This document shows positions 23,437 through 34,300 of a stretch of 64,000 bases of DNA, one piece after another. Each line of letters opens with the position of its first letter. Position 1 is the stretch's first letter. The position numbers and the translations under genes were made by a program. This DNA comes from Bugulina stolonifera. Taxonomy: Eukaryota; Bryozoa; Gymnolaemata; Cheilostomatida; Bugulidae. Below the pieces are notes generated by a model that did not search any database, had not been told where the DNA came from, and was given only the letters and a program-made list of their open reading frames with translations. Location of the stretch: assembly GCA_935421135.1 (NCBI GenBank), contig OW285197.1, positions 10,753,223 through 10,817,222 of the forward strand, written 5' to 3'.

Positions 23437-26400
23437 ATGGCCGGAGCAACAGACCTCAACAACGTCAGCTGTGTCATGTGTTTGAATGTGGATGGTCTCC
23501 GAGACCCCAGAGCTCTCCCATGTCTCCATGTTTTCTGTCTTGATTGTCTGAAGCAGTCTTATGACAGAAGTAAGATTCTAAGATGTCCCATGTGCAGGTA
23601 AGTATTAATAAGTATACCATCTACAGAATTTACATAAATATGAATCTCATTCTGCTGCTTCATGTTCATTCAATTTCTAACTCTTTGGTAATGATCGTTC
23701 TATCTATTCTACAGAGAGAACTACAACATGGCTCCAGAGACTCTGCCATCAGCCACAGAGACAGCTCTGGTGGATCCATCAATACTCTGGGAAGTGTGTA
23801 TAAAGAAAGAAGAGAACCAACCACAACCCGCAGTAACATACTGTAGTGACTGTCCGAAGCTCTACTGCGTTAAGCATCTACTTGTAAGTTAGTTACTAAT
23901 AAAGTGAGTTGATTAACAGGTCAAGGGTTAGTGAGTTCAGTTGTGATGTTCCAACAAAAATACCTTTCTATTAGTATGTAGTGATCACTTTACACCCCAA
24001 AACCTTGTTTTATTAGACACCCCAAAGAGCGAAGTATCGGGCTAAAATCTTATGGGTGCTTGATTATACACAAGTATTAGAGATAAATAATTATAATTAT
24101 AACGGACTGCAAACTACTCAAGTATTTTAATAGTAATCTGAGTTTGTTGTCAAAAGGTAGATAAAATAATAAACATATTGTGTCCTGGTGACTTAGTTGG
24201 GGTATCACTACCAATACGGTAATGTATAGAGGTAGGGCATTAGCTACCGTCCCTTCTTGTCGAACATATATAAACTAAGGATACCTAGCACCCATAACCC
24301 AACATCTGGGCTACCTGAAACACACCGCATTTCATTGGCTCGGCCTCGTTACGTCAGACCGGTGGCAGACACCGCCCCTCTAAATTTCTATTTCCGTTTG
24401 AAAGTGAAAGTGAAACCACGCACATTTTATTATCTTTCTTGTTTCTTCCAAATCACTGCACATTTTTTTAAATTTTTTTTGTCAGGCAGTAATAGGTTCT
24501 CAAGGAGATAATATTTAGGTATACAAAATAAAAAAATATCATTTCCTGACCCCTTTAAATAAGATTATTGTTTGCATTATTACTAGGTTAGAGTTTGCTG
24601 TAACTGAAATTATATTGTTTATCAACAAGCTGAAGTCAAGGATATAGTAATTATCAATAGAGGCGGTAGAGACTAACTGAAGTCAAGCCTCAAATTTTAT
24701 CCCTTTAATTAACTTTTGAACTTTTGGAATGTAATAAGAAATAAATCCAATTTTTCGAATCGGAAGTGAGTAAAACCAGAACCATAACTTGTTATCCAAT
24801 CATAGTTATGTCAGGTGTGTCTAGAAGATAATTTAGACTCGGAACCAGGAAGTATTGAAGCTGATTTAGGCATTATTTGCTACTGTCGAGCATTTTCTAT
24901 TTTTTTCTAACAGAAACTGTAACTTGTCCAACGCCGTTAATTTTGTGTATAGAAAATAATTAGTTTATCAATATAAATACTCAACTCGAAATTGTTCGAA
25001 TTCACTTTCTTCCTCCATGTTTTATTGAATGTTGTACCTACATCTTTTTTACATAACATGGCAGTCTACTGGAAGAACATCTGCTTTGTTTCATACAATC
25101 TTGCAATGGTTTTATACTTTTATACAGGTTCATGATGATGTCATGGGAGAGCATTCTAGAATGAACATGCAGAAGTACAAACGACTTGGCAAGAAGCAAG
25201 AAGATAGAATGTGTACCAAGCATGCAGATGAAGTCTACACTATGGGGTGTAGGAACTGCTGCGAACTGATGTGTGTAGAATGTGTATCTACAGCTGGTAA
25301 TTGTGCTGAAAGTTAGTAGGTGTAATCTGCACCCATAATGTTGTATAGATTACGTTCCATTGTAATGGATATCTGATAGACATTATGCACTTTTGTCTTG
25401 TATAAGTTACTACAATTGTAGCTTACTGTTGATAGTATAAACACGCTGAAACCTAGGTCGGGTGGTACCTTACCCTTCCCTAATATTCTATCAAGTAGGC
25501 TTTACCGCCCTAATATACTCATTGTAACCTAGTCTGATTCTATTCCCTACGCTTTATCTCATACTTATAATTGACTCAGGTTCACCACACAAACCACTCA
25601 CACTGGAAGAGCTAGTTACAGAGCTAACAACAATGAATGAACTGGAACAGCGAGATGAAGAGTATAGGAAACTGTACAAACAGATGGATAGAGTTCTCTG
25701 TGACTATAAGATGGAAACGGAACATCTGGTAGAAGTCTTACAGAAACAACGAGATGAACAGGTCGTGTAGAAATGTAGAAATACTCTGTATTAAATGTTT
25801 CAACTAGGCAGGAGTGAAGAGTCTCCACGTTTCTACAACCATGTTTTATAAAGTCGGTTAAACTCAAGGCTTGCTCAATATAACTTAGCTTATGTATAAC
25901 TTAGCTTGTGTGTCATAAATCTATATAAGTTCTCAGCTCTTGTCTTTCTCCTGAATATCTCTCAAATCTCACTTTGCATATCTGAATTAGATTGATAGGA
26001 ACTTAAAAGGCACCAGTCGCCACCACACCAAGTATTCTTATGAATACGATGGAGTTGTCTTACCTTTGTGTTCCCTACCATAAAGTGGGCACAACTCCGC
26101 TATATGAATGTTCAACATTATGCATGTACATAGCAATAATAACTTGTGACTAGTGACCTAGGTGCTCCATTCTTTTATAGCTTGAAGCCGTGAGACTGAA
26201 GTATGAAGGGTTGGAGAAGGAGTTTTTAGAGAGGAGAGAAAAGACAGAATCGGACATGTTGGAATTTTTTGAGGAGGTGGTTGGAGTGAAGTGGATAGAT
26301 CTCAGTGAACATAAGATTAGGATTGAGACGGTACTCAAGGATAATCATCAGGTATATCATAGAACTCAGTCTATACTATTATTACAGGTGGACATAGTAA

Positions 26401-29400
26401 GTGACCCCCTTATAACAGTATATAATATATCATAGAACTTAGTCTATACTGTTATTACAGGTGGACATAGTAAGTGACTCCCTTATAACAGTATATAATA
26501 TACATAGAACTTAGTCTATACTATTATTACATGTGGACATGTAAGTGGCTCCCTTATAACAGTATATAATATACATAGAACTTAGTTTATACTATCATTA
26601 CAGGTGGACATTGTAAAGGACTCCCTTACAACAGTATATAATATACATAGAACTTAGTCTATACTATCATTACAGGTAGACATAGTAAAGGACTACACTA
26701 AAATCAAGTCAGATATACAGAAAGTCATACTGGAAGATCTGCCTAAGTTGGAGTTGTCTGATATGGTTTCTCTAGAGGTCAAAGGTTAATATAAATGTTA
26801 CTATAATAATACTGTACAAAGAGTATATTATGACTGTATTAGTATTAGAAGTGGAGTGGGAGCAGCCGTGGCCTAGTGGTAAGGGCTCTGGACTTTCATG
26901 TGGGAGTCTCAGCTTCTATTCCCCAACGGGTCATTGGTGGTGTTAGGGAGAGCATCCAGCCACAATTGCTCCTGTGCCTCATATAAACTTTGCCATTGGT
27001 GAAGTGCCTTCTCCACCCCAAATTAGAAAAAATGCAGATCTCTTTAGATCACTGCTTTCTTACTTGGGATTAACACTTTGGAGTCTGACAACATACTCGT
27101 TTGGCTTTGCCTCTTCTCAGTGTCTAGCAATGTTTGTAGTTTATGAGCTCTCATGCTATACCTTAATTAGCTTAAATAGGATATTTTCTAGCCAACAAAA
27201 ATCGCCATATTTCTCAATTGCCCAATAGCCAAGAGATTAACTAAATCCAATAACAATCCAACCTTCACTATACATTAGTAGACATAGTGTATAGTTGCAT
27301 GTAATTAGTAGAGGCATCCATGAATTTAGACTAGTAGGGAGAAAATGAAAATATGAGTCAGAGAGCTGTAAGGTCAAAGTACACTCGTGAGGGATATTTA
27401 GCTGCAGAATTCGGTTCTCTTGCAATGTTATGTAATGATTTTGGTGCATAACTTGTAAAATTTATATGTGTTTTATAATCTGAGTTCAGCTACACAAAAT
27501 TACAAAAATTGTCAAAATAACAAATTATTGGCTGATTTGACCTGCTTGTTAGAGAGTTCAGTGGCTAATAAACCTATAATATTTGATATGATTCGAAAGA
27601 GAAGAGAGTCAGTTTTCAGGAAATATGCATATTGGCATGTGTTATGTCACCTGGTGCTGAGTAGTGATGTTTGAAGTATAGTCACAAGCACCTAGCCACC
27701 ATGATTGGACATATACTTGGGCGGTCAGACTTCAAAGTGTTTTAATAGCGGGAAGTAAAATTGGCAAGTAGGTATTGGAAGTGGAGCATATGAGATGGTT
27801 ACACTGTAGTTCCAGGATAATACATATTACAGTATATAGTGTAATGTTTAGATGTGGGTACACACTTTGTACCCATGTGTGTACCCTCACTTCTATCTAC
27901 ACTGGGTTGTATTATAGTAGATTATTTTGAACTACATACATGATAGTACATGTAATTATTGTATTGTGCGTTACTCTGTACTCAGGGTTGGGAACTTTGA
28001 TCTACTTTTGCATTCGATTTCCGATTTTCGATTATGCTGACTAAACCAAAGAATACAAGCATTCGATTGTTACTTTACCAAATCAATGATTGTACTTCAA
28101 TCGATTTTACAATCGATGATGATTTTAGAAAATGCGCATGTATATGGGTATAATTTTTGTAAAAATGGAGAAATTTATTGTCTTTACTAATTTTGTCTAT
28201 TACTTTAAAATGTTATAACAACTGTGCCTAATATTACCAGTTTTATTTGCATTTTCTCATAGTTTAGAGTTATCTCCTCTACCTTTATGTTTCTTTTTAG
28301 CCTCCAAATATTTATATGTACTGCAAATCTTAGCCAGAAATTCCAGGCTATTATTTCTTATTTGTTGCTAGCCACTCACATTTTATCCTAGCTTGCAAAT
28401 ACAAGCTATTATTTTATTATTAAATAAAACAGCTCATCATCATTTTTTTATTAAAAAGATAAGCTACGAGGCTTTTCATTTATTTCCTGTACTAAACACT
28501 AGCAGATTAATTAGCAGCTTAGTGACAATCGAATGCAGCTGTAACCCTATAAAACCAACGAATACAAGCATTTCGATGGCTTTGTTGGAAACCAACGATT
28601 AGGTGGAATCGATGGTGAATAGACCAACGAAAATCGCCATCGAATATCGAATGCTATTGGCGATTCCCAACCCTGTCTGTACTATATATTGTACTGATTG
28701 TGTTTATTTATAGAAGAGAAAAGAGATGTGGAAGTAGAAGTTGTGATTGTAGGAGATGGAAAGTTTAGTCTAGATACAGGACTCACTGTAGCACTACCAC
28801 CACCTACATCTATGTCTGTACTACGTACTGTTGGGGTTTCTGATTACTGTTATTCTGTATGTCAGTACAATGGTGTGACATATGTAGGAGTGAAGGGTGG
28901 AGTAGATATAGTAGATGAAACCAGTAAGAGTAGTAGATTCCTTTCCCTTAGTGACTATGTGAGTGATATCACAGTACATGATGATAGGTTATATACATTA
29001 GCGGTTAGTAAGAGTAACAGTGGTAAGGTAGCATGGACTATGTATGTACATGATCGGAGTGGTAAACAATGTACTAACTGGACACACACTGATACTGATA
29101 CATATTGTGTTAATCAGTTCACAATAGTTGATAACCAGATTGTTATACCTCACAGAAAAGAGAAACAACTCATAATTTACTCTCTGACTGGGGAAGTAGT
29201 TAAACGTCTACCTTGTCCTCTACTTAATGCTTATAGTACTGCAGGTATCTGTACTGTAGACACACATCCAGTTATAGTATCTGACTATGGCTCTTCTAGT
29301 GTGGGCAGGGTAGACATATCTACAGGTGATGTTATGTGGACATCTAAACATGTGACTGGACCACAAGGTGTGACATGTTACAGAGGAGAGTATGTTCTGG

Positions 29401-30339
29401 TATCTACCTACAGCACCACAACTACAATCTACATCTTAAATATGAAGACAGGTTAGTTAGTATATATATTATATATAGTAAGTAGTGTTAGGTAGATATA
29501 GCCTTTGTTCTACAGTCAATCACCAACCTAATCCCACTGTGTACAGCATTGGGTACTACATTGGTCAGTCCACATGGGTACACAGTGTATAACACTCTGT
29601 TACAGTACATGTACTGTATGCATGGTACATGCAGTGTATAGTACAGTATATTATACATGTGTGTATCATATACATGTATATTGTATTTGACTGTACTGTA
29701 TACATAGCAGTGTTGAAGAATTATGGTTATATTGACAAGTCACTAACCTAGTCAATTTAATATTTTGACCAAATTGGTTTTTAAAGTTCATTCCATTTCG
29801 ATATTAATTGGTTTTACAAAATGACACATAAGAAATAGGTGATGATATGTGTGGCAAATATTTTTATATTAGAAAGTCTCAAGTACTACTGTTTACACAC
29901 AAGTATATAACATTCTCGACATTGACAGAAAAACAAGGGCGACAAATCTAAATTTTTCAAGCATTTTCTGCATGCACCGTGTCCCCACCTCATTTGTTCC
30001 ACTGATCCATAGTATATATAATGTGTATGTATGCTGTAGGCTATGTATGCTATATACGAGTACATGTATATTGCACATAGTATACAAGTACATATTACAT
30101 GGTATATCCCTCACCCGTACTGATATGTACAGTTGTATGTCCCCCATAACATACTATTGTATACTATGTACCATCCTTGATTTATTCATTGTTTATATAT
30201 TTTAGGTGAATTAGTTGGTCAGATATCAGATCCTACTGAGAGGGAGCCAGCTGGTGTATGTGATCTCCATATTTCTGGTGATACGCTCATAGTACCTAGA
30301 TATAATGAGAAGAAGGTGATATTCTACCAGCTATCCTGA
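23437..30339 (+). CDS. TRIM-like RING/B-box/coiled-coil protein with C-terminal propeller-like domain, copy 2
   Basis: Exons 23437-23597, 23715-23883, 25128-25311, 25580-25761, 26181-26351, 26676-26784, 28714-29451 and 30206-30339 join in phase to 615 codons plus TGA. The RING is complete (C12, C15, C29, H31, C34, C37, C50, C53) and retains CPMC. In the first B-box the ligand equivalent to C79 is W (TGG for TGC), so that zinc site lacks a ligand. The second B-box (MCTKHADEVYTMGCRNCCEL) is complete. The coiled-coil exons and propeller are very similar to copy 1, but only three prolines precede the propeller, accounting for the 12-nt difference in exon 7. The junction of exons 3 and 4 encodes S instead of G. 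The donor of exon 4 is GTCGTG, weaker than usual. Function inferred as for copy 1: a putative ubiquitin ligase with a propeller recognition domain. Confidence 0.9.
24400..24417 (+). promoter_or_regulatory. IRF/ISRE-like motif in intron 2 of copy 2
   Basis: GAAAGTGAAAGTGAAACC contains three GAAA cores at 6-bp spacing, matching the IRF-binding pattern GAAANNGAAANNGAAA (tandem AAGTGA hexamers). It is absent from copy 1. Vertebrate TRIM genes are often regulated by such sites; a role here is inferred. Confidence 0.45.
25054..25081 (+). pseudogene. relic of an extra exon-3 start in copy 2
   Basis: ACATGGCAGTCTACTGGAAG and the next few bases resemble the start of exon 3 of copy 1 (7914-7939) more than the actual exon-3 start of copy 2 (25128). 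The acceptor has decayed from TTACAGG to TTACATA. The working exon starts 70 bp downstream at a fresh TATACAG. It looks like a duplicated exon start or an acceptor shift. Confidence 0.5.
26352..26675 (+). repeat. ~72-bp repeat of 3' splice site plus 9-nt microexon, intron 5 of copy 2
   Basis: Four units precede exon 6, each with ATTACAG or a variant, then GTGGACAT. Two have intact acceptor and donor around GTGGACATA (26388-26396 and 26461-26469). The third has ACAT in place of the acceptor. The fourth has its acceptor but GTAAAG instead of GTAAGT. Copy 1 has only one such unit. Confidence 0.8.
26857..27772 (+). mobile_element. insertion headed by a tRNA-derived SINE in intron 6 of copy 2
   Basis: The insert is flanked by TATTAGAAGTGGAG (26843-26856) and TATTGGAAGTGGAG (27773-27786), a 14-bp target duplication. 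Copy 1 shows the empty site. The first ~75 bp have tRNA-like structure: an A box TGGCCTAGTGG (26870) and a degenerate B box near 26913. The next block (GGTGGTGTTAGGGAGAGCAT, CACAATTGCTCCTG) is shared with the SINE at 40535. The remaining ~750 bp are longer than a SINE and unrecognised. Confidence 0.75.
27983..28675. mobile_element. hAT-like non-autonomous element (693 bp) inside a single satellite unit
   Basis: Termini are CAGGGTTGGGAA and TTCCCAACCCTG. The exact 8-bp duplication TCTGTACT flanks it (27975-27982 and 28676-28683). CAG-type ends with an 8-bp duplication are typical of hAT. Removing it leaves one copy of the 27-bp unit that is expanded in copy 1. No transposase frame is visible. 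Confidence 0.9.
29452..30205. other. intron 7 of TRIM-like copy 2
   Basis: Starts and ends like intron 7 of copy 1. About 29708-30000 is specific to copy 2 and AT-rich with no recognised element; the rest is TATACA-rich. No gene seen. Confidence 0.6.
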
Positions 30340-30455
30340 GAGGTAACCATAGAGATGCTCACTACTTACTATACCTATACCATGATACATTGTGACACAA
30401 CGTAATAGCCTGTGTTCCGATAACCTGCCTGTATTCTTATATGATAATAGTAATA

Positions 30456-30461
30456 ATTAAA
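30456..30461 (+). terminator. possible poly(A) signal of TRIM-like copy 2
   Basis: ATTAAA 117 bp after the stop, at the same offset as in copy 1. PTGES2 converges from the other strand with its stop at 31334. Confidence 0.35.
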
Positions 30462-30690
30462 TACTTGTATACCATACTTTATGGTAAACCATTTATCAAT
30501 ATTTCCATGATCAATGACTGGTATATACTGTGCATGTGCATTAGCACTAGGAGTAACTAACTGTATGTAAGTTATTGTATGTATTGTAGGTGGTCCTCTT
30601 TCAACATATTAGTATATATATAAGTACTCACTCATTGGTCATCATATCCTGTACCTACCAGCCTTATCCATCAGCTGTCATGGATTCTTA

Positions 30691-30840
30691 GACCTCACTC
30701 TGATTGGTTAAAGCCAGAGAGTATGTACTCTGATTGGTTAAAGCCAGAGAGTATGTACTCTGATTGGTTAAAGCCAGAGAGTATGTACTCTGATTGGTTA
30801 AAGCCAGAGAGTATGTACTCTGATTAGTTAAAACCAGAGA
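30691..30840. repeat. 30-bp tandem repeat with CCAAT (NF-Y-type) sites, copy 2
   Basis: Five 30-bp units of the same family as 18142-18275. Four carry intact CTGATTGGTTAAAG and the last has GATTAG. The units here are nearly identical to each other, indicating recent homogenisation. Confidence 0.85.
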
Positions 30841-31333
30841 TGATGTTTTGATATTCTATTGTTGTTTATTGGTGACAGGTTTGACTTACAAGCATAGACT
30901 ATATAATACAGTATAATATCATTGATATTGATTGTCCACAACTAATTGTGATATTTTTTTACTTCATATTATTACACAATGATTATACTTGATTGTATCA
31001 CTTTTATTTATTAAGTAATATTATTCATAGGTTAAACTACAACATGGAATAAGCTGTTGGAGTTGTCCTTCCAACTTGTATAACTCATCTAAGTTGTTCA
31101 ATAAAACTATGACCATTACTATTTAATCATAACCATATTGACTGTATCAGAAGTTCTCATAGACAAAAATAGAACTAAAAATCAACAACCACAGCAACAC
31201 AATTCTATAACCGAGAATATAATGTGATCACAGGTTACTGGTCATAATATTATAATATAATGTGATCACAGGCTACTGGTTATATAATAATAACACACAT
31301 AATATATCACAACAGTCTGGAGATTCCAATATT

Positions 31334-34300
31334 TCAAGTGGTAGCAAGGCTCTTGGAATTCTCTCTGTTGGCACCACAATGTGTCTGCACTGATCTCTTC
31401 ATTGGTGTATACCATTTCATAAGCTGAGTATTGTTTGAGAGGTCATTGAATGCGTGACATCCCTCTATAGAGGAGATAACTCCAAACACTGCCTGTTAAA
31501 ATAATATATAAAGCATGTACATGTAAACCAGTATAATATTGATAGTCATGGTATACAATGCATTGTATAGTTATACAGCAGCCATTACTGAGTGGTGGAG
31601 CTACATGCACTGAATGAGGAATAGGAAACATCATTACATAATGTTATACCAGTAACAGGTGCATGTGTACCTTGAATATTAGTCACAGGTCAACAGACCT
31701 AGGACATGCACAGAGCCAACATTCTCTGACAAAACACACAGATTGAGTGTAGCCATCTTGTAATACTTGTTTACAATTTGCGTGGATTCATGGTGTATTG
31801 ATAGCTATGGAGGTGAGGGGGGGGGGGGCTAAGGCTAAGGGGATAGGCAAGACACCGCCTTTTGTAACTGATAACGAAATATTTTTAGTGTTCAGTACCG
31901 CCCACAGGCATACAGATGTACGAGCTGGATTATACTGTTGACACTGATGCTAGAGCTGAAAAGCCAACCTCAGCTAATATTGATAACAGGATGAGCTAGT
32001 GGGAGTTGTTTTATCATGAAAACATGTATCATGGTTTTACACAGATGGAATGTCTGTCCACCGGCATGATGTAACCATTGTAGGTTTGAGGAGAGACTGG
32101 CAGTATCAGACTCATCCATATATAAAATTCCTGTCAATATCCATGCAACCAAAGCTTTACTGTATTGGGAGTCATCAGTCACAGCTGTATAAGTGGTGTC
32201 ATATGTCACTCACCAGGTCAGCTAGATTAGGGTTGTCTCCTCCCATGAACTTCCTGTCAGGGCCAATACCTTCCAGCCAATCATTGGCGGCCTTATATAG
32301 TGATTGTCTCACATCATCGTCCAGCCCATACCTGCGTGTGTGATATAAATACAGTAAGGTCAAGGAACAATATTTACTATAGTGACGTTAGGACAGGAAA
32401 CTGAATATAAAAATATATGCTCAGGAAATAACCAAACCCAGGAAGCTAATCCAAAGCTATCTGACATGGAGACTTAGTGCTTGACTTGCTGACTCATTCA
32501 TGGGTTGAATTTGTGTTTATCTAACCAATGAGAATCAATAGCTGTATGATGTAGCTTCAATATTGGTCAATATGACTCAAGGAGAGATAACTCCGGGGAA
32601 ACACATGAATATAATACAAGAAATATATTATTATTACAATATATATTATTACAAGTATAAAGGTGTAAACATAGGACATCAGTTCTCTATGAAGAGAGGG
32701 GACAACTTCATATTATTATTAGTAGCTTATAAATGTACATATTGTCCAGTTTAAAAGCATCAATGACATCCATTAGACAACTACATGTACATTATACTAT
32801 ACTATACAACTATATACAGAGTTATCTTCTCTCTGTTTGTATCACTTACTTTCGTTTAAGTCGACCCCCTATAGCCCACATGACGAAAGCTCCTGCGTAA
32901 ATACAGACAAGTCTAGACCAGCTACTCATTGCATTCTCCCAATTTCCAGCTTCAGAGAACCATTTGAATGACTAAAGAATACATAACATTAACCACATGA
33001 CCACTACATATACATGTACATGTACCGTACATGGGAGGCCTATACCTAATTTAATAGATACAGAGTACATGTATATACTGTACATGTACATGTATATACT
33101 GTACATGTATATACTGTATATACTGTATATACTGTATATACTGTATATACTGTATATACTGTATATACTGTATATACTGTATATACTGTATATACTGTAT
33201 ATACTGTATATACTGTATATACTGTATATACTGTATATACTGTATATACTGTATATACTGTATATACTGTACTTGTATGCAAGTGTTTCCACACAACACA
33301 ATACAACATGAGTACAATATATCTTTAGGTCAAAGACATACATACTGATACTTTATAACTTAGTAGGATATATTATACATGTATGTACCTGTATAGCCTC
33401 AGGTAGAGTTCTATATGCATTAGGACTTAGTATGTGTACCAGGTTATTATCTACCCACTCTCTCCACTCTCTCTCCTCCCTGCAGTATACAGGAGTATGG
33501 TATTATTGTAGAGTATACAGTCATAACCATAGAATTACCTCTATGGTGATAATTATAAAATCTCTGGTATAGACAAAGGAGAAATGGCCAAACCATAATA
33601 TAGCAAGGTGGCCATAGGAAGAGTACTTCATGTGCAGTTTGTTCAGCACACATCTACTGCTCTCCAGTGAAGTTTTATTTTTCAAGCTTGCCAAGGTGGT
33701 ATAGCGGTATTATGTTCTGTCCACTGTGCTAGGCGATTAGGTAACTAGAGGCCTATTTTCATAGATGCAAATTCATGTCCCTGAGCAACAATAAACAAAT
33801 TCTAATATCGTAAACTAAGATCACATATTAGATTAGATGAGAGCATGAACATCACCTGAGAGCAGACAAATCCCATTTCATTTCTCCATCTTCAAACATT
33901 ATAAAGTATTTATTGGGGAATTCATGCACAGTCTTCCTTCCATCCCTGTACTCTAAACAATCAGTAATATCGATCTACATGCAACATACAAGTAGGCCTA
34001 GGTAAACTGGTAACAGCCAAATATATTCAGATTAATCATACGGGACAGATAAATGCAAGATATGGCAGCAAGAAAAACACATTTTAGCAATGCTGAGGCT
34101 TTTCCATCAGGAGAATTATATTTAAAACAATCCTAAGTCAATGAGAAAACTGGTGGAAAAAGACCTACAGTAAGCAGTTCAAACGTGAGCAGACAATTCC
34201 AAACATATCTCTAAGCTATGCAGGAAGGAAGTTGTATACTCTAACCTATTGATGGATAGAACGATATCAGTTTCTCAATATTCGGCTTTGACTTTGGGCT

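Larger units (their letters stand above)
23884..25127. other. intron 2 of TRIM-like copy 2
   Basis: Its first ~120 bp and the 24010-24300 region align with intron 2 of copy 1 without the MULE-like element. About 24310-24540 has no counterpart in copy 1, is richer in GC at its start (GCCTCGTTACGTCAGACC) and carries the ISRE-like motif. Possibly a short insertion. Confidence 0.5.
21287..31900. repeat. segmental duplication, downstream copy
   Basis: Second unit of the duplication, beginning with the GTTTGGGAGGAGTTGCAC block (compare 2050) and ending within intron 8 of PTGES2. It includes TRIM-like copy 2 and the functional last exon of PTGES2. Boundaries are approximate. Confidence 0.9.

Noticed and set aside
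32972..33343. Open frames of the YILYILYIL and YTVYTVYTV type
   Set aside because: They are translations of the 9-bp TATATACTG repeat in PTGES2 intron 6.
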